This document shows positions 40,107 through 50,109 of a DNA stretch of 64,000 bases, piece by piece. A program made the position numbers and the translations under genes. This stretch comes from Monocercomonoides exilis. Its lineage: Eukaryota > Preaxostyla > Oxymonadida > Polymastigidae. Where the stretch lies: contig LSRY02000053.1 in the NCBI GenBank assembly GCA_001643675.2, positions 349,501 to 413,500 of the forward strand. Reading direction: 5' to 3'. The stretch's first letter is position 1; each line of letters starts with the position of its first letter. The notes under the pieces are model-generated. The model ran no database searches. It was not told the DNA's origin and saw nothing but the letters and a program-made list of their open reading frames with translations.

Positions 40107-41960
40107 ATGGTAGGAGGAGAAACGATGATCAGAAGAGGAGTTGTTCCGGTGTGGAGGAGTGCAAAAGCTCGCAAAACCCTTATCAACTCTCAGGAAAATT
40201 GCAGGAGACCGGAGCAATCACAAGAAGCAAGGAAAGCTTTGTCGGAGTTAATCAAAGGACAGGTGAAAACTGGAATCCTCAGGAAAATCACCAAAAACCA
40301 AGTGAAATTTCTCAATCCAATATTTGTAGTCAGGAAAAGGAACGGGAGCTGGAGACAGATTGTGGATTGCAGGAGGTTAAACAACGCGATAAAAACTATC
40401 CACTTCAAACAAGAGGATCATCGATCTGTGGAGAGAATAATAAAGAAGGGGGATTTCGCAGTCACACTGGATTTAAGCCAAGCGTATTATCTCATCAAGG
40501 TTTCCGAGGATTTCACTCCTTTTCTAAGCTTCGAATTCAACAAAGAATTTTATTGCTTCACCAGCATGCCTTTCGGTTACAAGGACTCCCCAAGAATATT
40601 CACAAAAATTATGAGAAAAGTCATTGCTTTCATTCGGGAAAGATGGAGGGTGAAAGCTGTCGCATATTTGGACGACGTTGTCTTGCTACACCAAGACAAG
40701 CAAGAACAAAAGAGAATCGCACAAGAAGTTATAAGTCTATTTCAGAAGCTCGGACTTATTGTAAATCTGGAAAAGAGTGGCATAGTACCATCAAATCGTT
40801 TTTCATTCCTCGGATATTCATGGGACACTTCCAACTTCACCGTAACTTTGGAGAAAGACAGAAAGAAAGAATTGCTCACGGAATGCTACAGATGGAGGCG
40901 CCGAGCACTGAAATGCAAGCAAACAAGAGTGAGAGATTTCGCGTCGTACATTGGCAAGCTAAGTGCAACTCGCTTCGTTTTCAAGGAAGCTTCACTCCTT
41001 CTTCCATCGATGTACATGCTGCTGAACAGAATGGTAAAAAAAGTGGGGTGGAAAGGAAGGATGAGAATCAACCCATCAATCCTTCCGAGCATTCAAAAAT
41101 GGATATCGAGACTGAATGCGAACAAACCGAGACAGCTTTGCCCAATATTCCAACCGCAAGCAACCTTGACGACAGATGCATCAGAGAGAGCCGTGGGAGC
41201 TGTTCTACTAATGAACAACAAAAAATACGATTTCCATCAATCGCTTCCAGGGAAATTGAGATGCCAGAGCTCGAATTACAGGGAATTATATGCAATCAAT
41301 CGAGCACTCAACCATTTCAGACACATTCTTCTGGTGAACAAAGTCTGCAGCTTGCTAATCAGATCGGACAATACAACAGCGGTTTTCAATGTCAATCGAT
41401 GGAATGCAGGAACAAATCTCAGGAAGTTGCTGATGAGAATATGGACATTTGTTCAGAACAGTCACATTCAGATAAAAGCCCAACACTTGCCAGGGACGAA
41501 GAATGTCAGAGCAGATGCTCTATCCAGGCTAGAAAGAGGGGGAGATTACTCCATAAAACAAGAAGAGCTAAACGAGATCACGGAAAACCTCAATCTCAAA
41601 ATAACAATGGATGCGTTCGCGACGAGGGAGAATACGAAAGCGGATCGATGGTGCGGTCCAGGAAGCACACTCAACGAAGACGGACTCCAGCAATCATGGC
41701 AAAGAGGCGTTTCTTTAGCCCATCCGCCGATTCCACTAATAGTCCCAACGATTGTGAAATCAATGGAAGAAAAGGCACATGTTCTTCTTCTGATGCCAGA
41801 TTGGAGAGGGCAGATATGGGAACCACTGATAAGAATGTCGAGACACTGCGAATGGAGATGGAAAGAACAGAATCAGGTTTTGAAGGAAGGAAGATGGATG
41901 AAACGGATGGAAGCAAGTCTACCGCCAGGCAGAATGAGAATAGTACTTATCAATCCTTAG
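40107..41960 (+). CDS. DIRS reverse transcriptase-RNase H polyprotein
   Basis: The frame is open from 39564; I place the start at the ATG at 40107, near the end of Gag. Reverse-transcriptase motifs in order: FLNPIFVVRKRNGSWRQIVD, the first catalytic Asp in FAVTLDLSQAYY, CFTSMPFGYKDSPRIF, the catalytic YLDD box at about 40664-40675, then GLIVNLEKSGIVP and FLGYSWD. RNase H follows with catalytic acidic residues in TTDASERAVGAVL, SNYRELYAINRAL, IRSDNTTAVF and the NVRADALSR box. The C-terminal part (TMDAFATRENTKADRW, HPPIPLIVPTIVKSMEEKA) is the conserved post-RNase H region of DIRS elements. It copies element RNA into DNA. The ORF is unbroken and overlaps the recombinase frame by about 65 bp. Confidence 0.93.
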   Translation: MVGGETMIRRGVVPVWRSAKARKTLINSQENCRRPEQSQEARKALSELIKGQVKTGILRKITKNQVKFLNPIFVVRKRNGSWRQIVDCRRLNNAIKTIHFKQEDHRSVERIIKKGDFAVTLDLSQAYYLIKVSEDFTPFLSFEFNKEFYCFTSMPFGYKDSPRIFTKIMRKVIAFIRERWRVKAVAYLDDVVLLHQDKQEQKRIAQEVISLFQKLGLIVNLEKSGIVPSNRFSFLGYSWDTSNFTVTLEKDRKKELLTECYRWRRRALKCKQTRVRDFASYIGKLSATRFVFKEASLLLPSMYMLLNRMVKKVGWKGRMRINPSILPSIQKWISRLNANKPRQLCPIFQPQATLTTDASERAVGAVLLMNNKKYDFHQSLPGKLRCQSSNYRELYAINRALNHFRHILLVNKVCSLLIRSDNTTAVFNVNRWNAGTNLRKLLMRIWTFVQNSHIQIKAQHLPGTKNVRADALSRLERGGDYSIKQEELNEITENLNLKITMDAFATRENTKADRWCGPGSTLNEDGLQQSWQRGVSLAHPPIPLIVPTIVKSMEEKAHVLLLMPDWRGQIWEPLIRMSRHCEWRWKEQNQVLKEGRWMKRMEASLPPGRMRIVLINP

Positions 41961-43264
41961 AATCGCAAGGAGAAAAATGGTTTCGGAGAATGCTTCTTTC
42001 AAAGATATATTCCGAAAGGGTTATTGATGAATGCAAAAATAGCGTTGCTGAAAACACATGGAAAGGATATTCATATAGCTATGCGCGTTTCTGTGAAATT
42101 TGGGAAGATAAAAGAAATGGAGATCCACCGGAAGCTTGGAGTGAGTGGGTTGAAAAATGCGCTTCCATATTCATAAGCCTGAAAGACAAAGGGACGAAGG
42201 CTTCGACGCTCAAACAAACAAGTGCAGCATTAACGCTAATCTCAGAATTAGTGTACAATCGAGGCCTTGGAGAATCTGCACTCATTCAAAGACTATTAAA
42301 ATCATTCCGGAGATCAGAAAATAGGAAGTAAAAAGACAAACCAGACATCTGGAACCCACAACTCCTGCTGCAGAAAATAACATCATTAGGAGAGAACAGA
42401 AATCTCGATTTTCACGAACTGACAAAAAAGGCCATTTGCACATGTATGTTGTTTTCCGCCTGTCGCTTTACGGAGCTGGAAAGGATAAATCTTCAGCATT
42501 CAACAATCGGAGATGATTCAATAAAACTCGATTCATCATTAAAAACATCAACAGAACGGACAGATATTATCATCCCATTTATAAAAGAACAGCCGCTTGT
42601 GTGTCCAGCAGCTTCAGTTAAGGAACTTTGGAACAGAATCAAGGAGTCTCATCCAAATGCAACTTCACTATTTATTGATGAAACAACACATCTTGCCCTC
42701 TCTGCAAGAAGGATTCGTAATTATGCAGCTGAAATGTTACAGGGTGCTGGGGTTCCGAAGTGTTTCGGGCCTTACTCATTGAAGCATGCGTCTATCACTG
42801 CGCTTACGATGGCAGGAATTCCCTTATCTCAAATTCCGAAGTTTGCCAGACTCTCTCCAAGAAGCAATACAATCACAAAGCATTACGTCCAAACAGATGT
42901 GTCAAGCAAGCTGGCCCACGTGATAGCAAGATGCAATTCAACTATTCTCCAACCTGAAGAAAGTGCACCTGAGTCAGAGTCCGATTCAGATTTTGAGGCG
43001 GAATCCGATTCCGAAACAAATGCCAGTTCAAAATCAGAACATCAAACACCAACAAAGGAGAGATGTGAAAACGGAGATCAAAAACAACAAGCAATATTTG
43101 CATTCCCAGATAAAGTTGAGGAACCAGAGGACAACGAAGAAAACAATGCTGCACAGGCAGTTATCAGCGAGGCTAAGATTGAATGCATTATCCGAACAAG
43201 ATCTCAAATGAGAAAAGAATTGGAAAGGAAACAACACGAAGAAAAGAATATTAGTTCAAGCTAA
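41894..43264 (+). pseudogene. DIRS tyrosine recombinase, one in-frame TAA
   Basis: The frame starts at the ATG at 41894 inside the end of the reverse-transcriptase frame. The N-terminal core-binding (SAM-like) domain (VAENTWKGYSYSYARFCEIW, KDKGTKASTLKQTSAALTLI) runs to a TAA at 42329-42331. The frame is open again immediately after, with the catalytic domain: box I Arg in SACRFTELERI, box II GPYSLKHASITAL, then RSNTITKHYVQTD with the presumed nucleophile Tyr. An acidic, Ser-rich tail follows. The enzyme would integrate the circular DNA copy. In box II the usual H-x-x-R reads Y-x-x-K with a following His. The stop separates the DNA-binding arm from the catalytic domain, so this copy is probably inactive unless it is read through. 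Confidence 0.85.
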
Positions 43265-43295
43265 TTAATATAATCAAACCTTCCCAATTATCTAT

Positions 43296-43402
43296 GCTCT
43301 CAAAAATATAAGAGAAGGAAGTGAAATAAATGTTTTCTCTGTAATCAAAACGCTTGTGTTTTGATTGAAAGAGAAAATGGTTATTTCACTTCCTTCTCTT
43401 TC
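43296..43402. repeat. DIRS internal complementary region
   Basis: The left half is the reverse complement of the left end (CTCTCAAAAATATAAGAGAA through AATCAAAACGCTTGTGTTTT). The right half, from about 43364 (TGAAAGAGAAAATGGTTATT), is the reverse complement of the right end. The join, GATTGA, marks where the two outer ends would meet in a circular intermediate; both termini share the ATT. Confidence 0.9.
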
Positions 43403-43671
43403 TCCCTCCACAACTCAGACATCCCATCCCCTTATGATTTCGTCATTGCTGAATAACAATGAGGGAAAAATTCAGCACTTATTATACCTTCTCTTTACAG
43501 TTTATATTTAGAATATTCAATTTAATTGAATTGTATCTTTCTTGTTTCTAACATGTGTATTCAATGCATTTGTAATAATAATTTTCAACTTTCCAAGTAT
43601 CAATTCACCTTTAATATTTCCCATTTGCACATTTGTGTTCCATTTCATAAAGTACCATTTGATCAGCTGGG

Positions 43672-43734
43672 TGACTGACCCATAACGTGGCGCTCTCAAA
43701 AATATAAGAGAAGGAAGTGAAATAACCATTTTCT
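43672..43734 (-). repeat. DIRS right inverted terminal repeat
   Basis: The inverse of 39126-39188, containing TGACCCATAACGTGGCGCTC and AGAAGGAAGTGAAATAACCA. The right outer end, CTTTCAATT (to 43743), is the part copied only in the internal complementary region. Confidence 0.9.
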
Positions 43735-43743
43735 CTTTCAATT

Positions 43744-46282
43744 AAATTGGGCAAGGTAACCATAATTATATACTTATTCAACTAAATTAGAACAATTTTG
43801 AAAAATGAAATTTGTCAATTAGAACAAAACTGAAATTAACCAAAATAAAACCATGGGTAAATTATCACTTCTTTCACAAATTCTTGTTGGAGAATGAGGT
43901 GAAACTTTTTATGTTTGAAATTGAACTAATTAAAAACAAAAAAAATCTTAAATTTATGATTTATTAAGTGAATATTGAACAAACAAAACAGCAGAAGAAG
44001 GAAAATGAAGAAAAGGAAAAGAAGAAATATAACATATCGAGCATCGTAAATGAAAAAATGAAGCACCATTTTAAGAAATGGGAAAAAATCAGTGAAATCT
44101 TTTTTTTTCTCCTCTACCTGTCAGGCGGAGACTGCAATTGCGCGTGCTCCTTAACCTGTGGAGTTTGGATGGATCATCTAGTTGAAGCTAGCACGTTTTG
44201 TGAGTGTGTGTGTTTAATACAATAACGAGTGTTGTCGATGAGGGCGCATGAGAAGAGAAAGAAAAAGGGGGTTATTATCTGACTAAAACAAGGAAACAGT
44301 TATCAGAAGATGAAAAAAATTGGTCATAGCCACGCTATAAAATACAAACCATTTTTGTGAAAAAGAAACATGTGTGAAACATTTTTGTTTTCTTATGTTA
44401 GTTGCTGAGAAGGTTGTTTTTTCTTCTTTGTTGTGCTATGTTTAAAATAAAGCAACTGCAAACATTTCTTCGATTTCATCTTTTTCTATCGCTGTATTGA
44501 GGTAATCTTCCTTTGCCAGTAAAAAAATCAGTATTCAAGCTCCGAAATCGAAAATATCTTTTTTGATTCTTTTTTTGATTCTGTTTCGTTAATTTTCTGA
44601 GAATTCTTCTTTTTCCTCGTCTTCCTCTTCCTCCCAATTCATTCTCTTTCTCATTCTTCTGCAAATCGAAACAGCATTTCATCTCTTCTATATTCCTCTT
44701 TGTGGATGCAAAATTATTCAAAGAGAAAAGTTGCAGAAGTTCTTTTCCATGTTGCCAATAAATTTTTGGTTTTTGATGAAGAAATTGAAGAGGAAGAAAA
44801 AAGAGAAATTAAGAAGAGGAAGAAGGAAAAGAAGGAAAAGAAAAAGAAGATGATGATGACAAAGCTAATACCGAAAGATCAGAGCTCAACACAATGACTG
44901 CTTTCACAAAGTTCTTGCAGCAATAGATATGAAGAAATAACGAAGCTAGAAAAAGAATTGAAATGAAAAATGAAAGAAAATGAGTTTGATGAGACTATTT
45001 GAGGGAGGATGAGCAGTAAAGGAAAACAAGACTCATCTGAAGAAAATGCAGAAACAATGGACAGATTCGAATTTCATAACAGCCAATAGCAGCAAGAGAA
45101 GGCAGATCCATTCCATGTTGCAACATGGAATTTGATTGCGATTCAAACAACAAATTCACAAACACGAAGAAGGTGTTCTTTCCATCAGCCAAATTAAAAA
45201 AAATATCGTCAATGAAGAAATCGAAGGAGAAGGAGAAGAAAACTCACTGCCCACAAAAATGTTGCTTGAAATGGATTGTCCCCGGGAATGACGCTCATCA
45301 TAAAAAATACTGTTTGCTGGAATGGAAAAATGATTTAAAAAATACATAAAAATAATTAGTTTTGCATTGATAATGAAAATTCCCTTAAAAGTTCACACCT
45401 GCTCTCCCTATTGCAAATGCAGAGGATTGTTCAATCACCGATGCTTCCATTCTCCTTTTCCATTGTTTCCTCGTGCTCCTTTCTCTATCATCCTTTTCCC
45501 CCTCATAAATATCCTGCTTTTATGTTGTCATCCACTTTCTTTTTCAAAATAAAATATCTCTTCATTTTTTTCTTTCCAAGAGCTGTCCAATTGTTGGTAT
45601 TCTTCTTTTTTTTTTTCCTTTCATCCAAATGCTTCAAAATCGAATTTGTTTTCATCTCATTTCCAAGTTGAATACTAAAAATATGCAATTCCCATCTTCT
45701 GGTTGTATCTTGACATCAAGCTATCTTCTGATATTCTCCTCAGAAAAACAAAAGAATAACAATTTATATTATTTATCAGATTCTTGCACTCTGAGAAGGC
45801 TACTGATGGAAACATCTTTAAAAATGAATTAGAACGATAATAATATACAAACATTAAAGCATTTTCTTTAAACTATTCAGAAATTGCTGTTTTCCATTCA
45901 AAGATACTTTTCGCAAAAATCATCTCGCCCAATTCCATCATCAATTTCCCGCCTTCTCTGTTTCGTGCCACCGCACAAAATAAAATCGCATATCCTACAG
46001 AAAATATTCACTCACCAATTTCTCATTCAGCCTGTTGTTATGCCAGCACAAAGAATCTCTTTCGATCATTGAATCCATTACAAATAAAGAAAAAATAGAA
46101 AAATCGTTGTTTCTCTTCATAATCCTTTATCGGAATGTCAGAAAAAGAAAAAACGGCATAAACACAAATTTTTATGACTCTTGAGAGTTTTTATTTTTCA
46201 TCTATTTCTTCTGTCCAATGATATTCGAATTCAATATGAATGATAAAATTTTGTTGTATTCTGAATGTGATGTGTTACAAAA
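43744..46282. other. Gene-poor spacer, 2.5 kb
   Basis: No gene I can support. It holds a small GC-richer island at about 44118-44215, Lys/Glu-coding patches at 44770-44860, a perfect palindrome TCCATGTTGCAACATGGA near 45112-45129 and pyrimidine-rich stretches around 45440-45620. Some short frames (44700-44897, 45125-45349) look weakly protein-like and could be remnants, but I recognise no family. Confidence 0.5.
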
Positions 46283-47698
46283 ATGCAGGCAACAAGCGAA
46301 ACCGAAAGATTTAATGGTTTGTCCTCGTTGTTGCATTTGAATAACTTTAGATTTCATTTATTCTTTTTTTATAAAAGAATTGTTTTCAGAACTAGAAGAT
46401 TGCGATGAAGATGAACAGAGAAAGAAAATTATTGAAATGAATGATACAGTTGATGAAATGGATGAAGAAGAATTTAAATCCATTTTCACGAAAGATCTGT
46501 TCAATAAAATGGGCAAAATGATTGAAGAAAAGAAAATTTCAATGGAAATTGCCATTTTGTTATTGAAGCATGTTGGATATTGCAAAGTGATGAAAAATAT
46601 ATGGATTATGCACTTTAAAGAATCTTTGTTGAAAAGAAGAATTGAAAAGATGATTGCTGACGAAAATGAGAAAAAAGAAGAAAAGAACGAAAATCTTCTT
46701 GTTGGACTTTGTGAATGCTATCTAACTCTTGACTGTAGCTTCTCAAATGAATTGCTATCGATTTGCGCGTGCTGTCTTTTGAAAGTTGCGTCGAAGAAAG
46801 AGGAAAACAAGGAAGCTCAAAAAGAAGTGGAAATGGCTTTGCTGACTTTAAGCTATATTGATTATTTCATGGCTTGATAACTTTTTGTGTTTTTTTATTT
46901 TTATTTTTATTTTTGCCAATCCTTTTAAAACAGAAAATGCAAAATGAATTGTATTTGAATAGGATCAAAGAAATCATAAAACATCATCAGGAACATCACA
47001 ATCTGACTCTTCTAGCATGTCTATCAGCTTGGCAGTTTTTGATAAACAGGTTGCCAAATAACAGTTTGGAAAAAGTTATTGTGAACGAGCTGCGTTTAGC
47101 GAGAGAGGCAGCAAGAGAATTGGAAAGGCTGGTGAAGCAAATGGATTTGAAGAGAAGAGAAGGGAAAACGAATGGAAAGGAAATGAAAGAGATGGTAACT
47201 TTAATGAGGTGGCTCTCAACACTGAACGTTTATTTTGCCAACTTTACGTTGAAGAATAAAGAACTTGTTGGGCTTTTCAGATACATTATTCAGGTTTTTC
47301 GAGCATCAAAGGATAATTTCAAAGAAATAAGCGTAATTTGCATATCTCCGCTAATTTCAGCAGCAAATAACAGAGCAGTAAAAGTTGATTACTTGCTGAA
47401 AGGTGACGTCGTTGATGCGCTTTTGGAGGAGATTCAACAGCCAACACAGAATTACAGATTGACATATGAATGCATGGTTTTATCCCTGCATATTTCAATA
47501 AGGTTGGGAGCAGAAAATAATGAAAAAATTGGAAAAGCGAAAAGAAAGGCAACGAAAAGGAAGATATTTGAAAAGATGGAAGAAGACGGATATGAAGATT
47601 CAATGGTAAGTCTCCATGAAATGACGTCATATCGATCATTTATGCTTCGATATAATCAACCGGCAAAATATCTATCTGATTATTTTGTATTTCTGTAA
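46283..47698 (+). CDS. Unknown helical-repeat family protein, member 3
   Basis: Exons 46283-46316, 46378-46871 and 46934-47698, 1293 nt or 430 residues. The same three-exon plan as the other members: MQATSETERFN joins in phase 1 to ELFSELEDCDEDEQRKKIIE, then KKISMEIAILLLKHVGYCKV, LLVGLCECYLTL, QKEVEMALLTLSYID; exon 3 has IIKHHQEHHNLTLLACLSAW, NELRLAREAARELERL and KMEEDGYEDSM. The second intron sits at the family position in phase 0, but its donor reads GCTTGA instead of GTTTGA. If it is not spliced, a TGA ends the protein five nucleotides later and the second half is lost. I model it as a GC-AG intron. Function unknown. Confidence 0.72.
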
Positions 47699-48325
47699 AG
47701 GAAATGTACAATTCATGTCCATTCCTTTCGTCATCACATTTGACAATTTTAAAGCAGCAAGAAGATGAAGTTGAAGAAGGGAAAGATGAACAAACAGACA
47801 AATGAAAGAAAAAAAAAGAGGAGAAAAGAAAAGATTTCATTTTGAGACTACATTTTCTACTGTGCATGAAGTGTCATCAACACTATTTTCAATTATTCAT
47901 TCATTTTAATCAGTTTTCTCTTTGTTGCCTTAATTATATTAAAATTAATCTATGTATAGATTAAACTTTTAAGATTTATTCATTATTGTTTTGAATTTTA
48001 CAAAAATTATTCATAATAATAATTTTTGGAATCGAAATGTGCAAAATTCCTTTAAGGGAATCTTAAAAATTGAATGTTCGCTTTAAAAAATGGCTCATTG
48101 TTTACAAACCTCTTATATCAACACTCTTTGATATTGAGTATATTTTTTATTTATCATTTTGCTTTTTTAGTGTTTTCTTTCTAAATCAGTTATCCCTTTA
48201 TTGAAATTTTGTTTCAGTTTTTACGCAGATTAACCAAAAAATAATAAAAATGCATTTTTCTGTTTTTCAATTTTCAAATGAAGGATATGGGCTATTGTTA
48301 GGATAAGAAATTGCTAAGTTTTCGA
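47699..48325. other. AT-rich spacer downstream of family member 3
   Basis: About 630 bp, AT-rich after a Lys-coding patch next to the stop codon (47756-47840). I see no gene. Confidence 0.5.
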
Positions 48326-48720
48326 AGGGTGCATATTTTATCTTGATCCCAAAAATTAATCTCACCAGTCTTTTTTTGAAACTTATTTTTGCTTTTTTGA
48401 TTTGTGAAAAGGCTAAAAACAAAAACAAAATAAATAGACTTCTTGTTGTTTATTTTTCTCAGTATTTTTTTGAAAAAAAAAACTTGAAATTTTTATGTTC
48501 AAAGAAATATTCAATTTTTTTTTATTTTAGTACCCAGATCAAAGACTTGCTGGCCGTGAAGCGAATATTTTGTATCGTGCGTTTTACACCACAATATCAG
48601 CATTCCACATTCCTATATTATAATTTTAACTTGTTTTTAACATTTTCAATTTTATTTTTTGGACTATTTTTCTCATTTCACTGTTTTTGCTTAAAACACG
48701 ATTTTCGGAATAAAAATGAA
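48326..48720 (+). repeat. Dispersed repeat, copy B
   Basis: The counterpart of 18169-18560, same orientation. It shares GGGTGCATATTTTATCTTGA, TACCCAGATCAAAGA with TTGCTGGCC, and ATTCCACATTCCTATATTAT, separated by diverged AT-rich stretches with insertions and deletions. It lies about 630 bp downstream of family member 3. No ends or target duplications are clear. Confidence 0.8.
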
Positions 48721-49097
48721 TTCGTGTGCAAAAATAAAAGCATATGGGTGATTATTTTTGAAATAATAACTTTTTTCTGGGTGTTTATCATTATCAAAAT
48801 TCATTGTCATTTGTTAAATAGTTTTTATTAGTATTATGATTGTTTTTAATCGTTTCAAAAGTCAAAGTTTGTCTTGAAAAAAACAGAAGAGGCGTCTTGA
48901 AATGAATCTTTTTCATTTCAGAGTTCATTTTTGAATATTCTTGACAAAAATTCAAACCAAAATTTTTGGCATAAAAAATTTGGTTTCAAAAATAATTGCC
49001 CATATTCAGAAATACAAACAAAGAATATGGTTTTTTCTTTTCTTTTCAATCTTTCCTTTCCTATCCTTTCCTTTTCTTTTCTTTTTCAAGCAAAATA

Positions 49098-49780
49098 CAC
49101 CAAAATTAGTCGAAATCGAAAAAGTTTAATTTGAAATCGAAAATATTTTGTTCAACATCGAAGATTTTTTGTCATCCAAAAATTTGAAAAAAATCATAAA
49201 ATTCATACTCATGTCAGTTTCTTTTCTTTCAGAAAATGATCAAAGGAATTTATCAATATTTATCAGGAAATAGTTTTTTTGATGTATTTTTGGTGTACGA
49301 TTGTATTCTAAAGAGTGAATATAAAAAAATTGAATACTTATTTTTTCTTCACATGCGCTCAGAATATAATAAGCAATTTTTGCAAAAAAATAAAACTGAT
49401 AGAATAGTTCATAATCTTATTTTGATCACAAAAATACAAAAATTTATCTCATTTATAGAAAACGAAATGTTTTGTTTTTCATTTATTGAATAGGAACCCG
49501 ATGAAATTACACATTTTCAATCTTCAAAATGAGAAAAGAATCGATTGAAATCAATCTTTATCATGGAAAGCAGTTGCTAAAAACGAGAGAGAAGCATTTT
49601 CAATAAATAAACATTTGTTTCTATTAACAATTGTGTCAATGAAGTTTCCATGGTTTCGACTTGAATTCAAATTCTGAACAAATTTACATCTTTTTCGATT
49701 TTGAATTAAACATTATCGATGTTGAATTAAATATTTTCGATTTCGAATTAAAGTTTTCCTATTTCAAATAATTTTTTGTG
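49098..49780. mobile_element. Inverted-repeat element with tandem-repeat arms, copy 1 (683 bp)
   Basis: The left end starts CACCAAAATTAGTC after TA; the right end is the inverse AAATAATTTTTTGTG followed by TC, probably a decayed TA. The arms contain units of the type TCGAAATCGAAAA with GTTTAATT. It shares interior blocks with 54616-55567 in reverse orientation, for example ATGTCAGTTTCTTTTCTTTC. No transposase is encoded, so it is a non-autonomous MITE-like element. Confidence 0.7.
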
Positions 49781-50109
49781 TCATTGAATGAATAATGCAA
49801 TTTTCTGATAAGATTGATGAGTTGTTTATTTCGTTGATTACATATCATAAAACAAATCACAATATTTTTGTAAGCATATAAAAGCAATATTGAAGTTTCC
49901 GAATTGCAGGAATAAAACTATTTTCATTTTTATTTTTCGAATTTTTTTTTGCCGGCTCAATTTCATTTCCAGTTGAAATCCGAAATTATTGAATTGCCGT
50001 TTCTCTTTTTCTTTCATTAATAACTCTATCTTTCTTATCATTTCACGCATCTTCTTTATTTTCGTTATCATTTCTATCTTCATTTTCTAACCACATCCCC
50101 GTAAAATCT
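49781..50109. other. AT-rich spacer
   Basis: About 330 bp between an inverted-repeat element and a surface-protein pseudogene. I see nothing definable in it. Confidence 0.5.

Larger units (their letters stand above)
39097..43743 (+). mobile_element. DIRS-type tyrosine-recombinase retrotransposon, structurally complete
   Basis: This 4.65-kb element has every DIRS hallmark: short inverted terminal repeats (39126-39188 and 43672-43734), an internal complementary region near the right end, and genes in three overlapping frames for Gag-like protein, reverse transcriptase with RNase H, and a tyrosine recombinase. DIRS elements are thought to integrate as circles by recombination, so no target duplication is expected and none is seen. 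The internal region (about 43296-43402) joins the reverse complements of both outer ends at about 43363, exactly as the circular-intermediate model needs. The Gag frame has one TAG and the recombinase frame one TAA, so this copy may be disabled or may need suppression. Codon use and base composition (richer in GC than its flanks) differ from the surrounding DNA. Confidence 0.92.

Noticed and set aside
40151-41893. Overlapping frame through the reverse-transcriptase region
   Set aside because: The reverse-transcriptase frame carries all the catalytic motifs here; only the part after about 41894 of the other frame (recombinase) is protein-like.
36930-42331. Reassigned code with TAA and TAG as Gln, as reported for the oxymonad Streblomastix
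   Set aside because: The lone stops in the GTPase, Gag and recombinase frames would fit, but several intact genes here end in TAA or TAG with unrelated sequence beyond (PROPPIN, NOP16, the helical family, TAF7). The standard code explains the window.
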